NCBI RefSeq assembly: GCF_008698145.1 | Contig: NZ_RZNZ01000012.1 | Span: forward strand, 1-64,000 | From: Bifidobacterium vespertilionis | GTDB lineage: Bacteria > Actinomycetota > Actinomycetes > Actinomycetales > Bifidobacteriaceae | DNA: 64,000 nt | Direction: 5' to 3' | Shown: one piece after another, positions 25,587 to 35,365 of the stretch | Position numbering within the stretch: the first letter of the stretch is position 1 | Layout of the letters: the number at the start of each line of letters is the position of its first letter | Notes under the pieces: generated by a model | Database searches by the model: none | What the model was told of the DNA's origin: nothing | The model's input: only the letters and a program-made list of their open reading frames with translations | Position numbers and translations under genes: made by a program

Positions 25587-26903
25587 CTACCGCCCCAATA
25601 GCCGCGCGATCAGGGCGCGCAGTCCGCTGGGCTGCGGAGGTTGCGTGGCCTGATCGGGCTCGGTGGCCTGATCCCCGGCCGGCTCCCCAATCATCCCCGT
25701 GTCCTTGAGATGGCCCATGGCGACGGCGCGCAGATCGTGATAGTGGGCATTGGCGGGACGGCCCGCCGGATCGGACCGCTCGGCGAGCTCCGGATGCTTC
25801 GCCTCGATGCGCAGGGCCATGTCGCGGAACCGCTGGGCTTCGGTGCGATCATGCGCGGCGGCGGGGGAATCTCCCCGACCCTCGCGCTGGGCGACGAGTA
25901 GGGCGTAGGCGTGATCGCGCACGTAGCGCCAGAGTTCTGCGGCGATGGCGTCTGGATCGGGGGAGAAATGGGTGAGGATGCGCTGCAGACCGGCCTCCTG
26001 AAGGGGCGCGGGGAGATTGTCGTGCCACTCGTTCATCGTGTGCTCGGCGAGGCGGTCGCGCACGTCGGCCACGCGGGCCGGCCAATCGTCACGCGCGATC
26101 GCGAGGTCATTATGCCCGGCGGCGCAGGACTCCGCGAACCGCCGGATCAGCCGGAGAGCCTTGGCATCGCGGTCGGCCATCGTATCCATGGCCTCCACGG
26201 TGAGCTGGGCGCCGAATGTGTCGCCGCGGCCCAGATGGTACACATACCAGGATGATTCGGGGACGGCTACGTAGGAACTGGCGAGCGAATCGACGATGAA
26301 GCTCATGAACAGGTCGTCGGACAGCAGCAGGCGCGTGTCCGGGGCGAGGGCGTAGGCGCGGCGCAGCAGATCGCCGCGGAACATTTTGTGATGGATGTGC
26401 CAGTCGAAGCCGCCCGACTGCGCGAACTGCGTGCGCAGGATTTCCGCGCCCTCCAGCCTGCGCGGCGTGGGGTTGAGGAAGCCCGTCATGCCGGCCGCGG
26501 CCTGTTGCGCGGCTTCGTTCGCTGCGTCCACGCGCACGCCGTAATGGACGATGTCCGCCGGATGATCGCGTACGTAGTCGAGCAGTCGATCGATGGTACC
26601 GGGCTCAAGTTCGTCGTCCTGATCGACCAGCAGCACCCAGTCGCCGACCGACGCCAGCACGCCGGTCTTGCGCGCGGCCAGCGTGCCTTGGTTGCGATCG
26701 TGACGGATCGGGTGAACGCGCGGATTCTCGGCCGCGAGCGATTGCGCGACGGCGAAGGTGTTGTCCGTGCTGCAATCGTCCACGACGATGACCTCGTCGG
26801 CCTGCGCGGCCACGCTGCGGACGCACTGCGGCAGATAGCGGCTGTTGTTGTACGCGGGGATCACCACGGAGACGGAGGGACGGGGGCTGTTGCTGGAGCT
26901 CAT
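25587..26903 (-). CDS. Family 2 glycosyltransferase
   Basis: 438 residues from ATG 26903; the longer frame upstream is translated repeat. GT2 (GT-A fold) signs: VSVVIPAYNNSRYL at residues ~10-25, DEVIVVDDCSTDNT, and the DxD-type DQDDELEPGT at ~85-95. The C-terminal ~200 residues are helical, charged and unassigned. Transfers a sugar from a nucleotide donor to an unknown acceptor in the cytoplasm. It lies near a DUF4422-GT8 gene and a polysaccharide-type ABC permease, so cell-surface glycan synthesis is likely. Confidence 0.88.
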   Translation of the reverse strand: MSSSNSPRPSVSVVIPAYNNSRYLPQCVRSVAAQADEVIVVDDCSTDNTFAVAQSLAAENPRVHPIRHDRNQGTLAARKTGVLASVGDWVLLVDQDDELEPGTIDRLLDYVRDHPADIVHYGVRVDAANEAAQQAAAGMTGFLNPTPRRLEGAEILRTQFAQSGGFDWHIHHKMFRGDLLRRAYALAPDTRLLLSDDLFMSFIVDSLASSYVAVPESSWYVYHLGRGDTFGAQLTVEAMDTMADRDAKALRLIRRFAESCAAGHNDLAIARDDWPARVADVRDRLAEHTMNEWHDNLPAPLQEAGLQRILTHFSPDPDAIAAELWRYVRDHAYALLVAQREGRGDSPAAAHDRTEAQRFRDMALRIEAKHPELAERSDPAGRPANAHYHDLRAVAMGHLKDTGMIGEPAGDQATEPDQATQPPQPSGLRALIARLLGR

Positions 26904-26934
26904 GGGGCTTAGTGTAGCGCTGGTGGGGGCGAAG

Positions 26935-27360
26935 CGGGATGAAGCGGCACCCTGAGCGGAGCGAAGGATCCTTACCTTGTGTGCTGGTTGGTTTGGTGCG
27001 AAGTGACGAAGGATCCTTCGGCTTCGCTGCGCTGCGCTCAGGATGACGGAAAGCAACTACCCGTCATCCTGAGCGCAGCGCGAAGCGCGGAGCCGAAGGA
27101 TCCTTGGCCATTGCGCACTTAGTCGTGGTTCCAGCTGGTGCGGGGAAATTAAGGATCCTTCGGCTTCGCTCAGGATGACAGGGGTTGCACTTCGTCATCC
27201 TGAGTGGAGCGAAGCGGAGTCGAAGGATCCTTAATCTTGTGCATGGGTTGGCTTGGTGGGAAGTGACGAAGGATCCTTCGGCTTCGCGCTGCGCGCTTCG
27301 CTCAGGATGAAGAAGGGGCTGTCCGTTTAACGGCTCAGCGCTCAGGATGACGGTTGGCGG
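26935..27360. repeat. Cluster of family A palindromic repeats
   Basis: Four or more units of the same words. It separates two genes in the same direction. Confidence 0.85.
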
Positions 27361-27397
27361 TCGCTCGCCAACCGCCAACCGGCCGCCCCGCCAACCG

Positions 27398-29371
27398 TCA
27401 CTTCTTCCCCTGGATCTTCCTTGCAAACACCTTCATGAGCTCGCGCTGCTTGGAGCCGATCGGCGCGACCACGTCCACGTACTTGCGGATCGGGCTGTCC
27501 TCGCGGATCGCGCGCTCGTGGTGCAGCGGGGCCTCGGGCTTGTCCACATCGGCCAGGATCGCCATCATCTGCAGGGAGAACGGGGTGGAGTGGGCGTAGT
27601 GCCAGTAGAGCGGGCCGAAATCGCACCACGGGTTGCGCCAGGGCTTGTCGTAGCCGGCGTAGTGCACGATCTTCGCGGCCTCGCGCGACTTCATGTACGC
27701 CTTGTACACCGCCGCGGGGGCGAAGTTGAAGATGCCGGAGACGCGGCCGCCGCAGTCGTGCATCACGTTCCAAGCGTAGTCGAGGTACTTCACATCGCCC
27801 GCGCACTCCTGGTTGAGGATGTCCTGATCGTTGTAGATGTAGTCCGGATCGGACGCGATCCGCAGCCACTCGTCCACGCTGTGCAGCTCGCGCATGCGAT
27901 CGAGGTTCATCACCAGCACGCCGGCCTGGAAGTAGCCGTACGGGTCCTTGAGGCCCAGCTTGCGATCGGAGTAGCGGCGGCGCTCGCCATCGGGCATGTT
28001 GAGGTTGCCCAGAAAGTCGATGTCGCGCACGGCGGCCAGCGCGTGGCCCTCAAGGTCCGTGTCGTACAGGCCGGACACGTCCCCGTTGATGATCAGATCG
28101 GAATCGAGGTACAGGATCTTCGAATAGTACGGCAGCGCGTCCTGGATGATGAAGCGGTAGTAGGTCTCCACGCTGATGTGCGCGTTGCTGGTGGTCAGGT
28201 TGTAGCCGTCCACCACCGGCAGCACGTCGTAGAAGCGCACGGTGGCCTGCGGGAACTGCGCGAAGTACTCGCGGATCAGCTGCTGGTTGGCCCGCGTGAT
28301 GTCCTTGTGCAGCACGATCACGTCGTAGAAGCGCTTCGGGTCGGCGTTCTTCAGCATCGAGAAGATGGTGGTGGTGAGCATCGGGACGTAGTTGTCGTCC
28401 GCGGCGAACACCACCGGGACCGTCAGGCGCGGGTTCGTGCTCAGCGGCTCGAGCTGCATGCGCGGCTCGGGGTTGGTGAAGTGGACGCACTGCAGGGTCT
28501 TGACCTTCCAGTCGCGCCCGACGCCCGTGCGGCGCTGATGGGCCAGCCAGATGTTGAGCAGGCGCTCGGACAGGTGGCCCGGCGTGCGCAGGGTCTCCAC
28601 GTCCGCGTGCGTGAAGTCGGTGGTATCCACGAACTCCTTGAGGATCGGGAACAGCCACTCGCAGTAGGCGAAGAAGATCTCCTTGCGCATGATGAACATG
28701 TTGCAGAACGCGGCCGTGTGGCCGTTGAGGAACTGGTCGGCGTCCTCGCGGTACTCCGGGTGGCGGCTCACCAGAATGTCGTACGTGTGGCGCAGATCCT
28801 TCAGGCGCAGGTGCCTGTTGCCGGCCCAGTGCTCCTTCATGTTCACGCTGCCGTCGATCAGCTTCGTGTCGTTCACCGGCGAGGTGATCACGTCCCATCC
28901 CGTCACGGCGCGGGCGATCGTCGCATCGTCGAACCCGTACTCGCGCGCGGCACGCTCGTCGATGAACGTGTCGTCGATCTCTCCGTAGTCGTTCTGGTGG
29001 TGCGGCGTGTCCGTGAAGTCGAAGTAGCGGCGGTAGTGGCAGAAGCCGTAGTAGTCGGCGTTCGCGTTCTTCCACGCCCAGTACTGGGCGGTCAGCTCGC
29101 AGTACATGGGGTTGAGCTCGGAGATGTTCTCGCCCACGTTGTCGTACAGCGTGCCCTCCAGCGGCTGCTCGGCGATCTCCGCGCCCACCTGGATGGGCAT
29201 CAGCGAGGCGCAGTCGGGGAAGGCCGCGGGCTTGTGCGCGCTGATGAAGATGCGGATGTGCGCGGGCTGGGCCGGCTTGGCGGGCTGCGGCGCGGGCTTC
29301 GTTGCGGGCTCGATTGCCGGTTCGGAGGCCGCGGTCTCTCCGGCCGGCGTGGTGGCGTCTGTGTTGGTCAT
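27398..29371 (-). CDS. DUF4422-GT8 two-domain glycosyltransferase
   Basis: 657 residues. The start at 29371 is preferred because GGAGAG lies eight bases before it; an upstream in-frame ATG at 29392 has no good site. A proline/alanine-rich lead is followed by DUF4422 (residues ~40-290: IRIFISAHKP, ELTAQYWAWKN, YYGFCHYRRYF, NMFIMRKEIFFAYCEWLF). A GT8 domain follows (~320-600: VPVVFAADDNYVPML, ILYLDSDLIINGDVSGLY with a DxD motif, KIVHYAGYDKPW). Both parts are known separately in capsule and LPS synthesis. The fusion suggests two sugar additions in one chain. Confidence 0.87.
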   Translation of the reverse strand: MTNTDATTPAGETAASEPAIEPATKPAPQPAKPAQPAHIRIFISAHKPAAFPDCASLMPIQVGAEIAEQPLEGTLYDNVGENISELNPMYCELTAQYWAWKNANADYYGFCHYRRYFDFTDTPHHQNDYGEIDDTFIDERAAREYGFDDATIARAVTGWDVITSPVNDTKLIDGSVNMKEHWAGNRHLRLKDLRHTYDILVSRHPEYREDADQFLNGHTAAFCNMFIMRKEIFFAYCEWLFPILKEFVDTTDFTHADVETLRTPGHLSERLLNIWLAHQRRTGVGRDWKVKTLQCVHFTNPEPRMQLEPLSTNPRLTVPVVFAADDNYVPMLTTTIFSMLKNADPKRFYDVIVLHKDITRANQQLIREYFAQFPQATVRFYDVLPVVDGYNLTTSNAHISVETYYRFIIQDALPYYSKILYLDSDLIINGDVSGLYDTDLEGHALAAVRDIDFLGNLNMPDGERRRYSDRKLGLKDPYGYFQAGVLVMNLDRMRELHSVDEWLRIASDPDYIYNDQDILNQECAGDVKYLDYAWNVMHDCGGRVSGIFNFAPAAVYKAYMKSREAAKIVHYAGYDKPWRNPWCDFGPLYWHYAHSTPFSLQMMAILADVDKPEAPLHHERAIREDSPIRKYVDVVAPIGSKQRELMKVFARKIQGKK

Positions 29372-29494
29372 ATGGGTATTCTCTCCGCTCATTCGCGATT
29401 ATGACTGCTTCCCTCTAGAATAATGACAGTTTTCCCCCAATGGGGCCGGGCGCGGCAATCGCGTCCGCGGCGGCGCTAGTAGGATAGGACGATT

Positions 29495-30322
29495 GTGACT
29501 GACGTATTCAAGAAACTCGCCGAGAAGTACCGCTATTCGATCGTGGTCTTCAAGGAACTCGTGAAGACCGATTTCCAGCTGCGCTACCAGGGGTCCTTCC
29601 TCGGCATGGCGTGGTCGGTCCTCAAGCCGCTGATGCTGTTCGGCGTCATGTACATGATCTTCGTGCGCTTCCTGCACTTCACCGATGGCACGCCCACCTT
29701 CCCCATCTCCCTGCTGTGCGGCACCTGCCTGTGGAGCTTCTTCTCCGAGGCCACGTCGATGGGACTCATGTCGATTGTGAATCGCGGCGATCTGCTGCGC
29801 AAGGTCCACTTCCCGAACTACATCATCGTGGCCGCCACCACCATGGGCTCCATGATCTCCCTTGGTCTGGGCCTCGTCGTGGTGATCGTCTTCGGCTTCT
29901 TCGCGCACGCCGAATACACGTGGCGCGTGGTTCTGGTGCCCTTCAGCATCATCCAGCTCTACTGCCTGGCGCTGGGCGTGGCGCTGATTCTCGCCACCAT
30001 GTACGTGTACTTCCGCGACATCCAGCACATCTGGGAAGTCGTGCTGCAGGCCCTGTTCTATTCCGTCCCGATCATCTACCCGCTGTCGATGGTCTCCAAG
30101 AACTACCCGACGGTTGCGAAGATCATGCTGCTCAATCCCATCGCGCAGCCGATCATGGACATCCGCCACAACCTGCTGTCGCCCAAATACGTGCCGACCG
30201 TGTGGACGGAGATCAACTCCTGGTGGATCCCGCTGCTGCCGTACGGCTGCACCTTCGTGATCCTGGCGCTGGGCATCTACCTGTTCCGCCGCAACAGCGC
30301 GCGATTCGCCGAGGTGCTGTAG
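29495..30322 (+). CDS. ABC-2 type polysaccharide/teichoic acid export permease
   Basis: 275 residues from a GTG start with AGGATAGGA upstream. The N-terminus (ELVKTDFQLRYQGSFLGMAWSVLKPLMLF) is the hallmark of TagG/Wzm/KpsM-type permeases; six membrane segments follow, and NPIAQPIMDIRHNLL precedes the last two. It would form the channel of an exporter for a lipid-linked glycan. The usual ATPase partner (TagH/Wzt) is not next to it: the following gene is a CPBP protease. The partner may be elsewhere in the genome. Confidence 0.9.
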   Translation: MTDVFKKLAEKYRYSIVVFKELVKTDFQLRYQGSFLGMAWSVLKPLMLFGVMYMIFVRFLHFTDGTPTFPISLLCGTCLWSFFSEATSMGLMSIVNRGDLLRKVHFPNYIIVAATTMGSMISLGLGLVVVIVFGFFAHAEYTWRVVLVPFSIIQLYCLALGVALILATMYVYFRDIQHIWEVVLQALFYSVPIIYPLSMVSKNYPTVAKIMLLNPIAQPIMDIRHNLLSPKYVPTVWTEINSWWIPLLPYGCTFVILALGIYLFRRNSARFAEVL

Positions 30323-30447
30323 GCCCGGTCTGAGGCAGCGCGCTTGGCCCCTCGCCCGTGTGACATCCGGCGTCGCATCCGTTACCGCGTCCGGCGGCGC
30401 GTCCGGTGTCGCGCCCGTTACCGCGTCCAAACTGAAAGGCGGTTCCC

Positions 30448-31620
30448 ATGAATCCGCAGCAACCCGCGCCTCCGCAGTTCCCCGGGCAGCACTGGCAGCC
30501 CGGGCAGATTCCGGGCGCGCCTTCGTCGGGGCAGCCGGGGTATTCGGGGCAACCGGGGCAACCGCCGGTTCCGGGGTCTGTGCCGCCCGCGCCCCAGCCC
30601 ATTCCCCAGTCGCCGCAGCCGTATATGACGCCGCAGCAGGCGGCCCGTGCGATCATGCGGCGCGCGGTGAACCGGCCGGCGGGCGTGGTGCTCCTGTACG
30701 CGGTTGTGGCGCAGGCGCTCGGCGTGGTGTTCAGCGGCGTGGCGATGCTCATGTGGCTCGCCGCCCAGTCCGGCGACCCCGCGCGCGCCCGGCAGTACGT
30801 GATGCTCAAGCTGAATGACGCCTACAGCGCGGTCATGCAGTACATGGGCGTGATCAGCCTGGCGAGTTTCGGCGTGGCCGCGCTGATCCTGTTCCTGCTG
30901 CGGCGGCGCATGATCGCCCGGCGCGGCTTCTGGGTGGGTGACCATGGCGAGGCTCGGCGGATGCGCGCGGCCTGGGCCCTCGACTTCCTGATCCTCACCG
31001 TGAGCGCGCAGGCCGTGTTCGTGCTGCTGCAGACGCTGCTCTCCGCAGCGGGGGTCGATCTGGTGTCTCCCAGCATGGAGGCCCTGTCCGAGTCCGCCAT
31101 TTCGTGGGAGATGTGGCTGTACATCGGACTGGTGGGGCCGGTGATCGAGGAGCTCGTGTTCCGCGGGGTGCTCATGCAGTCGCTCGCTCCGTACGGGCGC
31201 AACTTCGCGATCGTCACCTCCGCGCTCATGTTCGCGCTGTATCACGGCGACTTGGTGCAGGGCTTGTTCGCGTTCGTGATGGGCCTGGTGCTGGGCTTCG
31301 TGGCCATGGAGTACTCGCTGGTGTGGTCGATCGCGCTGCACGTGTTCAACAACGCGATTCTGGGCGGGGTGCTCTCCGAGTACGCGGCTTCATTTGGCGA
31401 TGCGGGCAACAATGCGTACGCGCTGGCGCTGGTGGTGATTGGCGTGATCGGCGGCATCGCGGTGTTCGCGCGGCATGGTCGCGAGATGCGGGCCTACCGC
31501 GACGCCAATCGATCGCCGCGCGGGACGTACTGGGGGTGGACGGCCCCGTGGTTCCTGACCTATGTGATCCTGTCTGGCCTGCTGGTGGCGGTTTCCTTCG
31601 CCGGGGCGGTGCTGGGGTAG
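30448..31620 (+). CDS. CPBP-family intramembrane metalloprotease
   Basis: 390 residues, AAAGGCGG before the ATG. Residues 1-60 are a proline/glutamine/glycine-rich cytoplasmic tail. Six to eight membrane segments follow, with the CPBP (Abi/CAAX) motifs GPVIEELVFRGVLMQSL (EExxxR), ALYHGD and HVFNNAILGG. These glutamates and histidines bind the metal in the family. The substrate is unknown; in other bacteria members handle membrane proteins or bacteriocin immunity. It starts 125 bases after the ABC permease, in the same direction, and may be cotranscribed. Confidence 0.88.
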   Translation: MNPQQPAPPQFPGQHWQPGQIPGAPSSGQPGYSGQPGQPPVPGSVPPAPQPIPQSPQPYMTPQQAARAIMRRAVNRPAGVVLLYAVVAQALGVVFSGVAMLMWLAAQSGDPARARQYVMLKLNDAYSAVMQYMGVISLASFGVAALILFLLRRRMIARRGFWVGDHGEARRMRAAWALDFLILTVSAQAVFVLLQTLLSAAGVDLVSPSMEALSESAISWEMWLYIGLVGPVIEELVFRGVLMQSLAPYGRNFAIVTSALMFALYHGDLVQGLFAFVMGLVLGFVAMEYSLVWSIALHVFNNAILGGVLSEYAASFGDAGNNAYALALVVIGVIGGIAVFARHGREMRAYRDANRSPRGTYWGWTAPWFLTYVILSGLLVAVSFAGAVLG

Positions 31621-31817
31621 CGCCGGGGTGACTTGGGCGGCTTTGGGCGGCTTTGGGTGGCGGCCCGGCTCTGGGCGGCTCTGGCCTCCGGTTCCCCGAG
31701 CCGCCCAGAGTCCGGTGCCCGGCTCCCCTCGGAGTTCGACCGCCCGGCTCTCCGCGGCGACCGGCACCGCCCGGTGCCCAGCCTTGTCTCTGCCCATCCC
31801 ACCTCCGCAGACAAAGC

Positions 31818-31851
31818 AAAACCCCGGGGCCGACGAACGACTCCGGGGTTT
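31818..31851 (-). terminator. rpmB terminator
   Basis: AAACCCCGG … CCGGGGTTT stem. On the minus strand it ends GGGGTTTTGCTTT, 36 bases past the rpmB stop. Confidence 0.8.
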
Positions 31852-31886
31852 GAAGCACTAAAGCGCTAGGCTGCGGCGGGCGTGAT

Positions 31887-32081
31887 TCACGCGACGACGC
31901 GCTGCACCTTGCCGGCCTTCAGGCACTTGACGCACACGCGGATGCGCACGTTGGCGCCCTCCACGGTGGTGCGAACCGGCTGAAGGTTCGGGCGGAAAGT
32001 GCGCTTAGTGCGCCTGTGCGAATGCGAAACGCTGTAACCGGTCTGCGGTCCCTTGCCGCACACTGCGCAACGAGCTGCCAT
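31887..32081 (-). CDS. rpmB: 50S ribosomal protein L28
   Basis: 64 residues from ATG 32081 with AAGGAG seven bases before it; the longer open frame is spurious. The sequence [21 protein letters not shown] and the second pair ([11 protein letters not shown]) give four cysteines, so this is the zinc-binding (C+) form of L28. It is part of the large ribosomal subunit. Single-gene unit with its own promoter and terminator. Confidence 0.97.
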   Translation of the reverse strand: MAARCAVCGKGPQTGYSVSHSHRRTKRTFRPNLQPVRTTVEGANVRIRVCVKCLKAGKVQRVVA

Positions 32082-32165
32082 GATGGACTCCTTGATTTGG
32101 TTTGTTCCAAGTCTTTCGTGTCCGTCGCTCGCGTTTTGCCGCTCGGCCGAACACACAACTTCACA

Positions 32166-32194
32166 ATGATACAGCGGAATCGCGAAGAATGCAA
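32166..32194 (-). promoter_or_regulatory. rpmB promoter
   Basis: TTGCAT, 17-base spacer, TATCAT. Places the transcript start about 80 bases before the rpmB ATG. Confidence 0.65.
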
Positions 32195-32309
32195 ATCGGG
32201 GCGGTTTCGAGGTGTCTGAGCGGCGGCCATGGGGTGATCGGCGACCGCTGCGGCAGCCTCTGGCGGCCTCTGACGGTCGCCCGGGAGCCGTTTTCGTCAT
32301 TTTTGCCGG

Positions 32310-32475
32310 CGCTCCAGTTCACGATTTGAAGAGCCTCGCAAATCGTGAACTGGCTTCGCACAACATCGACCATAATCGAACATGAGAATTGGCGGAATTC
32401 CAAGGCTCCCATGTTCTCTTGAGAACGTTTCCCAGTTCACGATTTGGCGGTCCTTGAAAATCGTGAACTGGAAAT
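32310..32475. repeat. Family F inverted repeats (CAGTTCACGATTTG)
   Basis: Two hairpins: CCAGTTCACGATTTG … GCAAATCGTGAACTGG at 32312-32352, and CCCAGTTCACGATTTG … AAATCGTGAACTGG at 32430-32472. Arms of 13-15 bases. No gene. Confidence 0.8.
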
Positions 32476-32524
32476 CAGCTCCGACGCTCGTCGGCGGCCC
32501 ATCGGAGTTCTCGAGCACCAATTG

Positions 32525-32715
32525 TCCATCCCCTTGCGCGATCGTTCCAACCTGCCCGCTCATTTTGCCAAGTTGGAAAGAATCTGCAGGCTGGAAGCTT
32601 GATCGGGGCACTCACGCGCAGAATTGTTCCAACCTGCGATTTTGAGGGCGCAGGTTGGACAATTCTGCAGGGCGGGGCGATCATGCAGGTTGGAATGATC
32701 GATCGGCGGCCGTAG
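32525..32715. repeat. Family E inverted repeats (GTTCCAACCTGC)
   Basis: GTTCCAACCTGC and GCAGGTTGGA words alternate, the best hairpin being 32625-32670 (TTGTTCCAACCTGCGATTTT … GCGCAGGTTGGACAA). The same word builds perfect hairpins at 44449-44582. Confidence 0.75.
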
Positions 32716-32800
32716 AAGTTCACCCGCTGTTCATCCCCATCCGCCCGCCGCGCATCGCGGAACTTTAGGATGAAAGGTGGTTCGAACGTCAGGAGCTCCT

Positions 32801-34099
32801 ATGTCCACTAACACCGTCACCCCGGCCGCCGCGCCCGCGCCCGAGACCACGCCGGCCGCCAACGCCAAGCTCACCGCCCGCGAGAAGAAATGGATCGTGT
32901 ACGACGTGGGCAACTCCGCCTTCGTGCTGCTGAGCACCGCGGTCGTGCCCATCTATGCCAAGTCCCTCATGCCGGCCGACGGCAACATCGTGTCCGCGTG
33001 GGGCTACGCGCAGACCATCGCGTCGCTGGTCATCGCGCTGCTCATGCCGCTGCTCGGCTCGATCGCCGACGTGCAGGGCATGAAGATCAAGTTCTTCCTA
33101 GGCTTCTTCGGCACCGGCGTGGTCATGTGCCTGGCGATGTCCCTGCCGCTTATGTGGCTGCCGTTCCTGATCGTGTACGTGCTCGCGACGATCGGCCTCA
33201 ACGGCTCGCTCACGTTCTACGATTCGATGCTGATCGACACCACGTCGAACGATCGCATGGACAAGGTCTCCTCGCACGGCTACGGCTGGGGCTATGTGGG
33301 ATCAACCGTCCCGTTCCTCGTCTGCATCGGGCTGATCTTCGGCGGCCCGTCCCTGCTCGGCTGGACCACCGAGGCCTGCACGCGCGCCAGCTTCGTGATC
33401 ACCGCCATCTGGTGGGTGGCGTTCACCATCCCGCTGATCACCAGCTACCGTCAGGTCCACTTCCGCGCCACCAGCGACCACGCCTCCGAGGCCATCCGCG
33501 GCACCTTCCGCGAGCTCGGCTCCACGTTCGGGCGGATCGTGAACGACAAGCCGCTGTGGATGTTCATGATCGCGTTTTTCTTCTACATCGACGCCGTGAA
33601 CACGGTCATCTCCATGAGCACCTCCTACGGCACGCAGCTTGGCATCGACTCCACCCAACTCGTGGTCGCCCTGCTCGTCACGCAGTTCGTCGCCTTCCCG
33701 TGCGCGATCATCTACGGGCGTCTGGCCGGCCGATTCGGTTGCAAGCCCATGATCGTGGCCGCCGTGATCGCCTACATGTGCATCGTCTTCTTCGCCGCGT
33801 TCTTCCTGCGCTCGGCCGCCGAGTTCTGGATCCTCGCGATCCTGGTCGGCATGTTCCAGGGCGGCATTCAGGCCCTGTCTCGCTCCTACTACGGCAAGAT
33901 CATCCCCAAGGACCGCGCCAACGAGTACTACGGCTTCTACGATATCTTCGGCAAAACAGCCTCGATTCTGGGCACGTTCCTCGTGGCCACCACCACGACC
34001 CTGACCGGCAATGCGTCGATCGGCGTGCTGTCCATCGCCATTCTGCTCGTGGTGGCGCTGGTGTTCCTGACGCTGCAGAAGGATCCGACGCGGGGCTGA
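32801..34099 (+). CDS. UMF1/Atg22-like major facilitator transporter
   Basis: 432 residues from ATG 32801 with AGGAG six bases upstream. Twelve hydrophobic segments. WIVYDVGNSAFVLLSTAVVPIYAKSL at residues ~35-60 and the later GGIQALSRSYYGKIIPK and YYGFYDIFGKTASILG are characteristic of the UMF1 (vacuole effluxer Atg22-like) group of MFS carriers. Substrate not known; amino acid efflux is reported for the yeast namesake. Gene stands alone between repeat regions. Confidence 0.9.
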   Translation: MSTNTVTPAAAPAPETTPAANAKLTAREKKWIVYDVGNSAFVLLSTAVVPIYAKSLMPADGNIVSAWGYAQTIASLVIALLMPLLGSIADVQGMKIKFFLGFFGTGVVMCLAMSLPLMWLPFLIVYVLATIGLNGSLTFYDSMLIDTTSNDRMDKVSSHGYGWGYVGSTVPFLVCIGLIFGGPSLLGWTTEACTRASFVITAIWWVAFTIPLITSYRQVHFRATSDHASEAIRGTFRELGSTFGRIVNDKPLWMFMIAFFFYIDAVNTVISMSTSYGTQLGIDSTQLVVALLVTQFVAFPCAIIYGRLAGRFGCKPMIVAAVIAYMCIVFFAAFFLRSAAEFWILAILVGMFQGGIQALSRSYYGKIIPKDRANEYYGFYDIFGKTASILGTFLVATTTTLTGNASIGVLSIAILLVVALVFLTLQKDPTRG

Positions 34100-34339
34100 G
34101 CCTAGGCGACGTCTGGGCGGCGGCTGGGCGGCGGCGGCTGGGCGGCGGCGCTGAGGGCCCTTTGGAGTGGGCCTGAGTGCGGCGGGCTCGTGAGGGTGAC
34201 CTGAAGTCTGGGGCATCTGAGTGGCCGGTCTGGGGCTCCGACTGGTTGCAATGAATCGAAGGGCATGATTCTGCGCGGACTTGGATTGCTCCGGGATCCC
34301 TCTGATGCCCGTGGCGCGCGGCCCGCAGGTGCTTCGAGC

Positions 34340-34570
34340 GCATTAGGGGTGCCAACAACGTAGTATCCTGCGCTTCGCAGGCGTCAACTACGTCCCGCGA
34401 TGCTTCGCCGGCCAAACTACATCGGGTAATTCCGATTTGTGCATGCGTTTTTCCGGTTCCCCCGGATAGCATCCGCTGAAAACCGGCGGAATGGCGGCAT
34501 GTCTATATGCCCCACCCGGGAAAATCGACCGCACAAATCGGAATTACATGTTGGCCGGCCGTCGTTCGGC
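34340..34570. repeat. Family G nested inverted repeat
   Basis: CCGGCCAAACTACAT … GGTAATTCCGATTTGTGC on the left and GCACAAATCGGAATTACATG … TTGGCCGG on the right form arms of about 35 bases around a GC-rich middle. GTAGTATCCTGCG/CGCAGGCGTCAACTAC is a second stem beside it. From 34100 to 34340 I see only low-complexity GGCGGC sequence and no gene. Confidence 0.75.
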
Positions 34571-34754
34571 CCGGTCAAATGCCCCGCGGGCGCGTAGAAC
34601 ATGGGAAAGCAACGTTGCTGGTCCGTTGTCTAAGCTGTTTCGGGTACCTTGAGCAGTTCCGACGTGCCGGCAACATGCGGATCCGGCCCCTCCTGGTTTG
34701 CCCGGGTGATGCGCGATCGGACACTTGGAGGAGGAAGCATGAGCGTGGACGGGC

Positions 34755-34925
34755 GCAAACTGGGCATTCCGGGACGTTGGCTTCTCAAACTGGGCAGTCT
34801 AGGCCATCTAGACGCTCAAATCAGCTTCTAAACGTTCCGATGTGCCCAGTTTGTGGCGGCGATGTCCGGATTTGCCCAGTTTCCCTGACTTGCTGCGCAA
34901 ACTGGGCACATCGAGACTTTGGGAC
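34755..34925. repeat. Family C inverted repeats (AAACTGGGC)
   Basis: GCAAACTGGGCA and TGCCCAGTTTG words in both orientations, five or more copies. The same family is at 52330-52500. Confidence 0.75.
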
Positions 34926-34929
34926 TTGA

Positions 34930-35325
34930 CGGGAAGAACCAAGGGGCGTAACGCGACACAGGTCGTGACTCAGCGCGTGACATGGGGCGGGTTGCGGTCT
35001 GAAGCGTGACATGGCGTGTGACGGGGAGTGCGACTGTGACGTGGGGTGTGACATGGTGTGGGCGCACCCGGTCACAGGCTCTGGAAAACCGCCATTTTTC
35101 AACGGTTTTCGAAGGCTGTGACGCGGTGTGGGCACGCCGTGTCACACGCCCCCACCCCGTGTCACGCGCCGGGCCACAGTACAGCCCAGGTCCACGTCAT
35201 GTCACGCCCCGTGTCATACGCCAAGTCGCGCATACTGTGTCACGCACACTGTGTCACGCATACTGTGTCATTGCCATGTCACGCACACTGTGCCACGTCC
35301 CAAGTCACGCCACAGTTCCGCCCGT
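34930..35325. repeat. Family D giant palindrome (GTGTGAC/GTCACAC words)
   Basis: The left half is full of GTGAC(AT)GG words; the right half is full of CGTGTCAC words. Centre is GAAAACCGCC…GGTTTTC near 35090-35120. Nearly 400 bases form one imperfect palindrome. No gene. Confidence 0.8.
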
Positions 35326-35365
35326 ACCCCCTGATCATCTCAGATCTCTTTCAACAAACCGTTGA

